Part shown: one piece after another, positions 10,080-21,078 of the stretch
Layout: each line of letters begins with the position of its first letter
Position numbering within the stretch: the first letter of the stretch is position 1
NCBI RefSeq assembly: GCF_963675165.1
Contig: NC_087384.1
Location: 3,184,501-3,248,500 of the forward strand
Direction: 5' to 3'
From: Halichondria panicea
Lineage: Eukaryota > Porifera > Demospongiae > Suberitida > Halichondriidae
Length of the DNA: 64,000 nt
Position numbers and translations under genes: made by a program
Notes under the pieces: generated by a model
Seen by the model: only the letters and a program-made list of their open reading frames with translations
Told to the model about the DNA's origin: nothing
Databases searched by the model: none

Positions 10080-13000
10080 GAGGACGAAGTTGACAAATGC
10101 CTAGAAGACCTGCTTGTGACAATGGACTCAGAACAGTTAAAATCATTGGCTCTCAGTGTTCCTCGTAGAGACAAGAAAAGTCTGGTAAACCTTACCATTA
10201 ACCCAGCAAGTGCTATAGAAACTGGTAGTGAAAAAAATATCGCATAGTGCTTATAAATCAATCCAGTGTGTTGGATAGCTTTATATCCCGTTGCTACGTT
10301 GTTGCCAAGTGCATAATTCACTAACCACAAAGTCATGCACTAACCGCAAAACGCCCCTCTTACCATTAACTTTTTTCCACTTCCAGTTCAAATGAAAATT
10401 AAACAACATCCCCAGGATATGCTTACTAAAGTTGGTGAGGATGCCAAATTCTTCATTGCTGTGACTGCGTCTTCTCCTGGGCAGATCTCTTACAACTGGT
10501 GCTTTAACAATCAGAGTGTATCAGATTACAATGCTGACTACAAGGGAGCAACAACAAGTGAACTAGTCGTTTTGAAGTCCTTGTCCAAGCACTGTGGTAG
10601 CTACAAGTGTATTGTCACACATCAATTTTCTTCAGATGTGCAAGTCCCTTCATTTTCGGCTGTCCTTGAAATTGGTATTATAGATATAATATATTATATA
10701 CCGTATATCGTAGAGTTTTTTCATATGTATGTTCCATTAATTAAACGAACAAATTATGCAATAGGTTCTACGTCACCATTCTGAACAGTTATGGTTCATA
10801 CGAAATTTTCATCAAAAAATTGTCCACTATGGTAATATTAACCCCCTAACCCTAACCTTACAGTATTTATAGTCAAATCTATAGAATTCTCATTGAATGT
10901 ACAGATGGAACCAAAATTGAAGTCGAGGAGTCTAATCTCCTTGGAATAATTTTACAGAACTTGACTTCACTGCAAGATGATGAACTGGATTTAAATATTA
11001 AGGAGCTACTCAGTGGAACAAGTAATCTGACTTACGAGGAGCTACAAATAGTTCTTGGTCAGACCACACATACATCGTATTTATCAACTGGTCTGAAACA
11101 GAAGCTGAAAACACGTAAGCAATATAACGTCATTCATCCTGCACTCTATTAAAGTTATTGCTATTCAAGCAATTCATTTATTTGTTTTCAGGGATACAGG
11201 AGGATAAAATCTATGATGAAGCAATAAAAAATGATAAAAAGATTAAATTGTTCTATCTCAAAATGCTTGCTCTTGGACCAGGACAAATAGGAAAATCAAC
11301 ATTTATCCGTAGACTTCTTGGAATCATGCAATGGGATATCGATGAAGATCCTGAAAATGGACCAACTAGAAGCACTGGCCAGTCTGAATGTAGAGAAGTA
11401 TTCTTAGGCTACAATCATGAATCAGTAGCTCTGTCAACTGAACAAAGCTGGCATGTACTTGGTGAATCAGACATAGGTAAGGAATTGAGAGCACTCATTT
11501 CCCTATTAAATATTCAGACTGAAGCCAAAACACTTAATGAAACGGTTGCTCCAGAAGAAACAAAGGTGATTCCTCAAGCGTCGCTTCAACAAAGTGATTC
11601 ATCTGATTCTAATGTGATCCCAACAAATAAAACAAAATCTGAAAATAACTCTGTTGCTGTAACAACTAATACTTGTCCATCTTCCGAGCAGTCCCCCGAC
11701 ACTCCAAAAGCTCAAACAAAATCTCAAAGAAGCGAGATCGACGAAGCATATGAAGAGTTTGAAAAGCTACGCTATTCTAAGCATTACACATCGAGTGATT
11801 CCCCCGATGATGATATAAAGTCAATACATGCTATAATCAACATCGCGGATGTTGGTGGTCAACCGGCTTTCTTAGAATTGCTACCATCCTTGACAATTGG
11901 ACCAGCAATGTACCTTGTATTCATGAAACTTCTATGGGAATTGGATGTTCCAAAGGAGTCGCTATACAAAGGCGAAAACGAGATGGAAGCTTTAGTCTGT
12001 AAAAACTACACATATACACCAGAAGAAGTTATTTTCACTGCTCTCTCCAGTATTGCATGCTTTGGTCACTCTGACAAGGAGGTAGAGAAGTATTTATCTT
12101 CTGACCAGGATGCTAAATCGGATGCCAATAAGAAGAAGATCAGCTCACTTGCATTGATTATGGGAACCTATGCAGATGAACTACAATCTGGTGGTGAGAC
12201 AGCTACTGAACAAGTAAAAGAAACCAATCAGCAACTTCGTGCAACGCTGGACACTACCCCTTTCTACGAGGATGGCCTTATCAACTATTCTAATTTAATA
12301 AAAAAAGAAGTTCTCTTTCAAATTAATAATAAGTCTGGGGGCAAACCTGAAGTTGATAACTATAGAAAACTTATTAAAAAGCTTATTGAAAGCAGATTCC
12401 GTCAGTACACAATCCCAGCAAGGTGGTTGATGTTTAGTATTTGCTTGAAAATTCTTGCTCAGAAAAAGAAGAAGAGTGTTATAGAATTTCCAGACTGTGT
12501 TAAAGTTGGTGATTGCTTTAAAATGAATGAGAAGACAGTAAAATGTGCTCTAACATTCCTTCACAAATACATCGGGTTAGTGATGTACTTTCAGAAGGAG
12601 GAAAAGCTCAAACTTTCAAAGGATATCGTCATCTGTGATCCTCAAGCAGTTTTCACTTCTATTAGTGACCTTATTTTTAATATTTATGATCCAAACAAAC
12701 GGAATGTAAAAGCACCTGTGTTCGATCGCTTCACACAAAAGGGTTTCTTTTCTCCTGAAGATCACACCATGATGGAGGCTATCACTGCTAAAAAAAACCA
12801 CTTTCCCATTGAAGACCTGATACCGTTGTTGGAGTATCTAAACATCGCTGTTCCAATGGTTATGGATTCAATCTCTGGGTATTTTCTTCCAGCAGTTCTT
12901 CAAACAGCCACTAGTGAGGTATTGAATACGACTCTCGAAGGAGCAGATCCTGATCGAGATCCAGAGCCCCTTTGTGTCCGTTTTAAAACTAGTTTTGTGC

Positions 13001-13479
13001 CATTGGGATTTGTTTCTGCCCTTGTAGCTAATTTATTAAATGATAACAACAAGGATTTGCTTTTACTTGGGAAAGAGCAAGATAAAGTTGTGTACAAAAA
13101 CAAAATCACATTTCGATTTCGAGGGCGTTACAATATTGTGCTGATTTCCCGGGCCAAGTATTGTGAATTTCGAGTATCTCGACCCCCAGGTGCTGTTGAA
13201 GATGAAGAGTTCAGCAGCACCAACTGTTGCCCACTGCTTAAAGACATGTTACAGAAATCAATCAAGAATGTAATCGACAGAATGCGACAGAGTTCTCTAT
13301 TCCAGCTGTCACATGGCTATGATTTTGCTTTTAAATGCCCTCAAAGCAACTGTAAGGAAACAATGGGTAGCAGATCATCATTAGTAGTAATTAATCCAGC
13401 AGACCTTAAAAGCCTGACTTGCGAGAGCTGCAAGATTGCTATACATGCAACCCTTCAAATGAAGACATGGTTCACAAAG
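10080..13479 (+). CDS. Ig-like/ROC-COR (ROCO family) GTPase, main exons
   Basis: Exons 10080-10224, 10387-10674, 10905-11114 and 11192-13479, with consistent phases; the first exon is unsure. Exon 2 encodes an Ig-like domain (YNWC, later GSYKC). The large exon starts a ROC GTPase with P-loop GPGQIGKST (about 11275-11301), switch II DVGGQ (about 11848) and a TYAD motif in the TxxD position. Between P-loop and switch II lies an unusual Ser/Thr/Gln-rich insert of about 100 residues. A COR-like region follows, ending in two Cys pairs (CPQSNC and CESC) that suggest a zinc knuckle. ROCO proteins act as GTP-regulated switches in LRRK and DAPK families. The exon ends at phase 0 at 13479, matching the Death-domain exon at 15622. 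If that donor is skipped the frame runs to a stop at 13618-13620. Confidence 0.75.
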
Positions 13480-13656
13480 GTGAGTTATAATTGTGTACCT
13501 CTAAGTATGAATGCAGCTGTAATAGTCTATGTATATGGCCAGCAAAAACAGGAGTTTAAAAATAATAATCTATATACCATGCACCTTTGCTCTTATTTCT
13601 TTTACGCATGCCCACAATAGCAGGACCTATACTGTATAGTGGATGTATTATGTGGG

Positions 13657-14043
13657 TACCGTATATCTTCTAATTTATCGGACAGCAAAAAATAATTATT
13701 TTGGAAATTGTCTGGGTATAATTGGAACAGATTTTATACAGCATGCGAAGTGTCCAGAACAAGCAAGCAGCTGCATGCGAGCTAGCTAAGTTTAATAGAA
13801 CAGTGTGCGACTGAATAGTTGCACTAGCTATCTAAAACTAGCTACTTAAAGCTATCTAACTGCAGCACTCTAAGTTTTGTCTTACTTGCCGTCTGTGATC
13901 GTGAATGGTGAATGTAACTCAAAGTATTGTCTGGATATTTAGAACAAAAAGCAACTGGAGTGTCCGTTGTATTAGAACAACGAAAATTGCCCAAAAGAGT
14001 GTCCGGGGTAATTAGAAGTGTCCGATAAATTAGAAGATATACT
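13657..14043. mobile_element. MITE, CCGTATATCTTCTAATTTATC family, copy 2
   Basis: Close relative of 5279-5680, in the same orientation. The left end is intact (TACCGTATATCTTCTAATTT). The right end is damaged, with ACTGCA where ACGGTA is expected. It lies in the probable intron between the COR exon and the Death-domain exon. Confidence 0.6.
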
Positions 14044-14426
14044 GCATATACATTTTCGTGGAAAAACGGCATGTTAGCCTAATTTTGGCGGAATAATAGC
14101 CGCTTTGCAGCATGCATGCATGCATATGCATGTGATAAAATTTGTGAGTATAAAATGCTTGCTTTCAGTGAAAACATTTATACCCTCAAAATATACCCAC
14201 TGCATGTACGGTGTTTTACTACTCCCATTTCCCCTCATGCACATGCAGGACCTAGCCCATGATATTATTGATGATCAAAAGGTGAATAGTCCTTTCCACA
14301 CAACGGTATATAGAAGGAATTTAATTGGCTTTTCCCAGTCTGGGACGGAAGTGCTGCTGTCACGCCCACTTTTACTATCAACTGTGCACATGAAAATGAT
14401 CATTTTAGTTGCAACTGCATTCTGTA

Positions 14427-14484
14427 TAGCCTCGATTCCAGGCCGATTAAAATACGTATTTTAATCGGCCTTGAATCGAGGCTA
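14427..14484. mobile_element. 58-bp foldback MITE (TAGCCTCGAT family) with 9-bp duplication
   Basis: Nearly pure inverted repeat: TAGCCTCGATTCCAGGCCGA at the left and its near complement at the right, ending GAGGCTA. Direct repeats cattctgta flank it exactly at 14418-14426 and 14485-14493. The opposite arm of the host element carries the uninterrupted site (tacagaatgcggttgc, near 15490). Longer relatives are at 54764-54863 and 56691-57778. Confidence 0.88.
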
Positions 14485-14791
14485 CATTCTGTACTGCCAT
14501 GTGCTTGTGCAAGAGTGATTGTTAGCAAGCGCTCAGGAGAGAAGCTACAGCCCACAGAAAACAAGCAGGTAAGACAGTAAATCCAACAGTGATTTTTTTG
14601 CAACAAATCCTGCCTATACGTACCTTACCTTACTGCATACTGTTACTGTAGCTATACAGACAGTATTACTGCAAGTTGCCACTCTTGTTTTGTTCACTGA
14701 AGGTTGGATTTACTGTCATAACTGCTTGTTTTCTGTGGGCTGTAGTTCCTCTCCTGAGCGCTTGCTAACAATCACTCATGCATCATTTAAT

Positions 14792-15427
14792 TACGGTGGC
14801 CCTGAGTGCTACTCCTAGTTGACAGTTCATACTTGATAGTTCAAATGCCTAGTTTGTAGTTCGCAGTTGCTACTTGATAGTTCAACCGCGTAGTTGGTAG
14901 TTCGCAGTTGCTACTTGATAGTTCAAATGCCTAGTTGGTAGTTCGCAGTTGCTAGTTGGCAGTTGGCAGTTGGTAGTTAGCAGTTGGGAGTTGGGAGTTT
15001 GTGACCTTTAAACTTCGCAACGAACTAATGCCAGGAATTATTCTCTAAGCCTTCATTGATGGGGGCAAGCCCTACTTAATGTACATTGTATAGTGGACAC
15101 ACGTTAGTGCCGTCTGAGGCCAGTAAACTTAAAAGACTACATTTTCTACGCCAGTTAGCAAATATATAGATCTTTTCACTGCCTCTAATCTTTTAACTAT
15201 AACTTTAAATGGCCTCAATAGAATCTAAGAACCTGTTATAATCCTTCCCCCCCCTACCAGGAATATAGGTGCATAGGGATTAGACTTGAAATTACCTCCC
15301 TACCTAGAATGATGTACATAATTATAATAATTATGAAGATTAATATTGCCGTTACGAACTGCCAACTCCCAACTGCCAACTAGCAACTGCCAACTAGCAA
15401 CTAGGAGTAGCACTCAGGGCCACCGTA
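14792..15427. mobile_element. Inner TIR element with degenerate AGTTGGTAGTTNGCAG repeats
   Basis: Ends TACGGTGGCCCTGAGTGCTA and its inverse finishing at 15427. The left arm continues into about 200 bases of short degenerate repeats (tagttgg, tagttcgcagttgcta), mirrored by caactgccaactagcaac at the right. Flanking atttaa occurs on both sides and may be a 6-bp target duplication. Confidence 0.65.
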
Positions 15428-15621
15428 TTTAACAGCTAAAACTTCAATTTTGCATGCAGTCTTGCATAAATAGATCAAGCACATGGCAGTACAGAATGCG
15501 GTTGCAACTGAAGTGATCATTTTCATGAACATTTGATAGTAAAATGGGCGTGGCAGCAGCACTTCCGTCCCCTGCATGCAGGTCCAATATAAATTACATG
15601 TTCATATAATGATGTGTATAG

Positions 15622-15961
15622 GATCCACGAACTACCAGTCTCAATGAGTTGATGGTCAAGTATGAAGTCACTGATGAGCAGTTGGATCGAGAGATTGAAC
15701 AAGACGACCTTGTTCCAGTAGCTATGCACTTTGATAATGTGGAGCTCTACCTCAACCCACTGAAGTTGACTGGCAATGAACAAGTTGACGTGAAGAGAGA
15801 TGCTTGTGCTAAAGGCAATGAAATAGCAGTTATCAACTGTTTGTCAATTTGGAGGGGACACGAACCCAGCGAAGCAACCTTCAGAGTACTGATTAGTATC
15901 TTATGGGATCTGAGGAAGGAAAAAATTGCTACCAACATTTGTCAGTACTTGAAAAAAAAAG
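15622..15961 (+). CDS. Death-domain exon, probably 3' part of the Ig-ROC-COR gene
   Basis: Open exon after an acceptor (gtgtatag) and before a donor at 15962, encoding about 113 residues. It begins DPRTTSLNELMVKY. The helix pattern, with LDREIEQDDLVPVAMHFDN and later AVINCLSIWRGHEPSEATFR, fits the Death fold. The exon at 59401-59800 has the same plan (LTDAQLKKEIEEKYIPELAD). It starts in phase 0, which matches the end of the COR exon at 13479, so direct splicing would give Ig-ROC-COR-Death. DAPK proteins show that ROC-COR with a C-terminal Death domain is a known combination. The 2.1-kb intron would hold the MITE and nested elements. A further short exon may lie at about 16058-16093; the 3' end was not found. 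A separate gene is possible. Confidence 0.6.
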
Positions 15962-16347
15962 GTATTTACTTTGCACTGTGTGTACAGTATTGTGTTACTG
16001 CATGCAGCATTTCAAAATACAGTTTGTAGAATGTGTATAATAATACTCTTTACAGGACCATGGCACATTCAGAGAGGAGTACCTGGTGCAAGGTATGGGA
16101 ACACTATGATCAGTCACGCTATAAACATTATGTTCACAATATATACTTGGCTGCATGGGTCTCAATTGTGTTCTACACTTTAAATTATAAACCCACAACA
16201 GGCTGTATATACCTATACATGGACAACTATAACCTGAGCCTATACATTTGTACATGCACACACGATTCATGCAACTCAGGCTTTATGACAACTCTCTTGA
16301 TGATGTTTATTGTCTAAGATACAACTTTATTTTTATTCTCCTCAGTA

Positions 16348-16739
16348 CAGGGTTTTGCAGAATCTTTGCAATATCCACAAAAAAGCGTTTTGCGTTGAGC
16401 GTTCCTTATAAGGTTATCTGTGGTCAACCATAAAGTTGTAGATCTTAGTCAGCATGTCAACAATGCACTATTCCAAACAGTTGATGGATCAACTTGAAGA
16501 TTCTCAGCAACACTTTGATAAGACAGTCCAAGCAGCTCTGTCTGATGCACTATTCTCCACCTTATATCCCCTTGGTCAGCTTTTTTCACAAGAAAAAGCC
16601 ATTTTGTTTTTGAATTTTGCTTCCCAATCAGACTTGGCATTTCACCACAATGTGTATATGACACCACAATGTGTAAACATTACATATCCATATAAGGAAC
16701 GCTCTACACCCTCTATTTCAAAGATTCTGCAAAACCCTG
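16348..16739 (-). mobile_element. Tc1/mariner-like element with transposase N-terminal fragment
   Basis: Ends CAGGGTTTTGCAGAATCTTT and their inverse, flanked by TA at 16346-16347 and 16740-16741. The reverse strand (16667-16449) encodes a helix-turn-helix-like segment containing GLSYQSVAENLQVDPSTVW, typical of transposase DNA-binding domains. The catalytic DDE region is absent, so this is an internally deleted copy. Confidence 0.7.
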
Positions 16740-16885
16740 TATATCTCAGACTCTCAGAAAGAGTGACTCAGCCACACAGACAGGTTTGTGTATATATGTG
16801 TATAATTATGTTTGTGTCTTGTACTATGGTTGCACCAAAGATCAAAGGCTTCAGTTGTAGTTTATACTACTTATACCACCTGTCT

Positions 16886-16951
16886 GACCACAGCCATGGT
16901 ATATGGCAGTTATACCCTAGTGTATAACTGTCATATACCATGGCTGTGGTC
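16886..16951. repeat. 66-bp hairpin
   Basis: Inverted repeat with arms of about 28 bases: gaccacagccatggtatatg at the left and its complement at the right, with a short loop around ccctag. It could be a very small foldback element. No target duplication is obvious. Confidence 0.7.
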
Positions 16952-18490
16952 AAACTACATGTACAGCTAGAACTGAATACAGTATCCCACCTTTGCAACA
17001 AAATTGACACACTGTTTCAATTAAAACAATGACACACTACTCAATTCAATCAATATTCGAGCTAGAGAGAATTCAATACAAAACAGACTACTAATGATTT
17101 TAGTCAACATAAAAAGAGCCAAGTTCGAGCGATGAATAGTTCCAAAAAGGGAGGCAAATTTGGAAGAACTCTGTGAACGATACTGGTTTGTTTGTGTTGC
17201 TTTTTTTCAACTTTCAACATTGGTTGTCACAACCTGCTTATTACATTGCTGCATGGGACCAGGAGCAGTAAGAAGGGTCCAGACTGCCAAGTGTTTATCT
17301 GGTTCCTTCACAATTCCTCAGACTAAAGAGACTGCACTGCACTGGGTCAGTACAGTACTGTAGGCTTGTGGAATGATATTTTCGGGTACATTTGCACTCT
17401 TTGTAGACAAGTAGCACCAGTGTACTTTCTTGAAGTGCCTTCTATAAAGATAGAAGGATGCAGAAACATAGCCTTCACAATTGCTTGCTTGAATCATAGA
17501 CACTTGCTTGAATCAGCCATCGCTTTTTAATAATGATAGCAAATTCATTGCATAGTTATAGCAACAGTGACGGCAAACAGTAGTTATAAACATATTCATT
17601 GAAGAAGCATGACAGGAAGTAGCTAAACATAGTAGTGCAGTTCTAAACATAGTACAAGCCAGTTAAACTATGGCCTCTCGTGGTATATTTGCTTTACACG
17701 CTCGAGTAATCTGATAAACCAACTCCGCGCCATTGTTTAACTATAACTTATACTCTGTTGACTTAAAATACCGTATAGCGCGACATTTTCAGCATAATTA
17801 TTAATAATTATCCGTTATATCGACAAACTCAGGCAGATGCTTGATGGGGTCATGCTAGATCTAGTTTGCTGACTGAGTATAAAGGCTGCAAAGAGGCCTC
17901 ATTGTGCGCTGATATCTCACTAAGCTTTTTTGCCTGAGCAGCAATCCATATTCTGCAATAAGAGGCATGAGATTATCAATCCATAGAGACGTATAATGTT
18001 ACTGCTAGCTTGAACAGTTACAATGGCATATCTGCATTCATATTAAGGCCAGTACACAATAATAAGATAGTACCAAACAAATTGATTCACACACCTATTT
18101 ACAAATACAAGTGATGTATTAATTATGTGTAGAGATGTCAGACCGGAAGTAGTGCGTGGGCGGATTATCGTGCAGTAAATTCAATGGTAGGAAACAGGAC
18201 CAGAAAGTGAGCAAACAAGAAGGGCTTTCTGCAAGCTCTGGAAGAGTCTAGCAAACAACAGCTAACCTGGGAGCCCAAGGGTAAAAAATAGAGTAGATTT
18301 TTTTTATGAAAATGAACAAAAACACAAGTGAGCATGTCTTTCATCTCAACTCTCCAGATTATGCAAAAAGTTGCTCCAATAAACTTTTATTTCTTGCGGA
18401 ATTACATATTGCATGGATATATAGATGGGTGGAGCTGAGAATGGAAATGCAGTCAAATCAGCAGTATTTATTTCTTAGAAGTTACTGAAA
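16952..18490. other. Gene-free stretch
   Basis: No supported gene. There is one isolated end of the CCGTATAGCG family at about 17770 without its partner. Short frames of 60-70 codons show no recognisable features. Confidence 0.4.
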
Positions 18491-18494
18491 GTAA

Positions 18495-18913
18495 TTATGC
18501 CTCGAGGCGTAGCCGCACGAGGGATACGGTAAAGCTGACTTTGTGTGTGTCTGTGTGTGTCTGTTCCAGCTGTAACTGCTCAACGGTTGCAATGCGACGA
18601 AAGCTAACAGCTTCTATAGGCTTCTAGCCACGTTCTCTTGGATTTTGATCCGTGGATTAGCAAACTAAAGCTTTTTTCTCGAGTTATGGCTAGTTTGACT
18701 CACATTGAAGGCTGTTGCAGTCTCTTCAGAATCTTTCATAGCATCATCTGTCCGCACAAACTTTCTATTCAACATATGAGTTAGCCTTGGACTAAAGCGC
18801 TAGCTTTTTGTTAGCTACAATACTCAGAAAATATCTGTTAAAACAGCTAGCTACGTATAGTATAGTAGCATTGATCTCTTTGGACACACCCTTTAATTAT
18901 TCCGGTGGATGTA
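18495..18913 (+). repeat. Interspersed repeat interrupted by a LINE
   Basis: Forward copy of the family seen reversed at 6580-6925. It starts with the cctcgaggcgtagcc module also found at about 4378. It is cut at 18913 by the T-run that marks the 3' end of the LINE fragment. The pre-insertion sequence (ggatgtaat) can be read in the complement of about 6580-6595. Confidence 0.55.
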
Positions 18914-19750
18914 ATTTTTTTTTTTTTCATGTAATATCAAACAGTACAAATGTACAAAAACAACAGACCAAAAGATAAGAGGGGGGGGGGGCATACAGTT
19001 TAGCGGATACCATCCGCTGAAGGAGGTAAAGTTTGTTGGCGATGAAGCCACAGGCAGGCATTTCCTCTCCAAAGTGCAATGGCCAGGCGATGAAACAGAT
19101 GCTTTTTGGTGGAGGATGTGGAATGTGTCATGGTTACTCTCCGGTCGATGGCATTTCCGATGGCACCTATGATGTTGATTGTTTCTTCGCCTAGACCTCC
19201 TAGTGTTTCTGCCACAATGGGAATGAAGTTTACACCTATGGAGCGGCAGGCCTGTAGATGGGTAGTGAGCTTGCGCCTGACTCCAACTTCTAGGGCGTGT
19301 CCAGGGGAGAAGGCAGCTTCATGAATGAGGGTTTGCTGGAGCGGTGAAATTACATGGACGTCCAAGGCAGCGGGCCTGCCACCTTGCCAAGTTGGGAGGA
19401 AGACGTCAGCGGGTGATTCTGGGATTAAACCTTGGGCCTCTCGGGATGGTCCGAGAGCTGCAGATTAAGCAGCTGAGAAAATGACATCTCTGACCGCATT
19501 GTGGCGGGTGATTCTGTCTCCATTTCCACCACAGCCAACTTGATGGTCACCATACTCGTCGGCGGAGGTGCGACATGCTGGGCAGAGGTGGAGGGCACTG
19601 TGGAGAGGGATGCCGAGCCAATATTTCAAGCAGCTGTTGAATTCCTTGTCCTGCATGTGGAGGCCAAGCACATCTGATGGCACCCCGTTCAACCAATCTC
19701 CAGTATGGGGTAGAGCAGACGTTCAGCAGATATGCAAACTTTAAGATCAT
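18914..19750 (-). pseudogene. Non-LTR retrotransposon 3' fragment (RT C-terminal zinc region)
   Basis: On the reverse strand the frame 19692-19000 encodes CPACRTSADEYGDHQVGCGG followed by NGDRITRHNAVRD. This Cys/His-rich region is known from the C-termini of some LINE-type reverse transcriptases. After one in-frame stop near 19465 the frame continues with LDVHVISPLQQ and FIPIVAETLGG, and ends at 19000. A 13-base T run at 18914 (poly-A on the coding strand) marks the 3' end. The upstream reverse transcriptase is missing, so the copy is 5'-truncated. Confidence 0.7.
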
Positions 19751-21078
19751 TTCTGGTATTAGCGATAAATTTTATAAGTCCCACCAAGTACATTACAAAT
19801 GCGGTAAATTTTTGTACGAATATTTTCCTGGCTAGTGTTCTTCAAAACGCTGTGTCTCTGCATTCGCTTGACTAAATCCAATTCAGTAAAGTTTTTCTGG
19901 TTTGCCTAGAGTGTGCAATAGTAGTAGTGTGAGATAGTAGTACGCCCTTGGTAATACATTGGAGTTAGAAACAGCAAAAACGAAAATTGGTCTGACATCG
20001 CTACTAATTATAGACAGGCCACGCCCATCTAATACTAAGTTTGGTGAAAATCCACTATACTGCTGCTACTGACTCCATCAGAAAGAAAATAGCTGTACAA
20101 CAAAACTACTCTAGCTAGCTATATATCTAGCTAATAGTAGCTCTGTGTATGACTTTCAATACTTCGTCAGGATATTTCGTGATAAATTCAGGACAATTTT
20201 ACGGGAGCAAGTATCCAATAATGTTGCGCATGCGCAAGCAGTCAGTAACATGCCTTCTCTTCAGGAGAGGTCAGTGAAGGAAGCTACTGGTTGATCAACA
20301 TGCAACACGACTTACTGCTAACCCGTACCAGGTAGATCTAGTCTATTTTATACAAACTGAGTCACCAAGACATAGTCAACACGCAACCCGACTTACTGTT
20401 AACCATGATTGCCTCAGTAAAACAGTTCATGGAATGCTTTTAATGTTACACGACATCAACATGCTCCATATCATAAAAGCAGTTTAATACATGATTCAAT
20501 GGAGTTTAAGAAGTAGCCTTCACACTACGCATGCCTAGCAAGCATCGCCTCGTGCGGAGATCTGTCATATCACTCGCATTGCCTTGGGCTGAAATTTGTC
20601 TAGCTATCACTTCAGCAGGCTAGCTGTCTTTACTGTTCAGGCGCAGGTGCTCCAACAGTCAGCAGGGCGCTGTCCAATCATAGATTGTAACAATCCGTGG
20701 TCCAATGCCATGGCAGGGGTCACAGCGTCAGTGGACGTCTACGTCAGGATTGCTTTAATTATCATCCTCCACTCGGCCAAGCTCTGGGTTGCCACACTCT
20801 CACGCCACCCCCCCCCCCAACCCGGTATCCCAGGTCAGCCAGTACCATTTAAATTAAGTCCCCCAACCCTTTTCTAGATCTAGTCTGTGGGGTGCGAGTG
20901 AACGTGATTTTTGCAGGATACCGTGCTTAGTGGGTTTAGGAGTAGCCGACTCACTATTCACCCACCCCCACCAGCATGGCCCACAGCGCACGCGAGGGCA
21001 TTAAGGGCCATTTAGCACAATTTCCTAAACCTTAGAAGGCGTCACTATACTGGCATGGTGGGGCACTGTACGACTAAG
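19751..21078. other. Gene-free stretch
   Basis: No supported gene. It holds short duplicated phrases such as caacacgacttactg and caacccgacttactg near 20300-20400, and a run of C at about 20806-20818. Confidence 0.4.

Larger units (their letters stand above)
14341..15572. mobile_element. Outer TIR element of a nested transposon block
   Basis: The arms match in inverse orientation: ggacggaagtgctgctg at 14343 and cagcagcacttccgtcc ending near 15570. Similarity continues through cacgcccacttttactatca, the cattctgtactgcc block and gccatgtgcttg. Inside lie a hairpin (14494-14790) and a second TIR element (14792-15427). The left arm is interrupted by the 58-bp insertion at 14427-14484. No transposase was seen. 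Confidence 0.6.

Noticed and set aside
15649-15938. Reverse-strand frames opposite the Death exon
   Set aside because: Shadows of the forward coding exon, with no independent support.
18306-18488. 60-codon forward frame upstream of the interspersed repeat
   Set aside because: AT-rich, no domain, and no splice context; likely chance.
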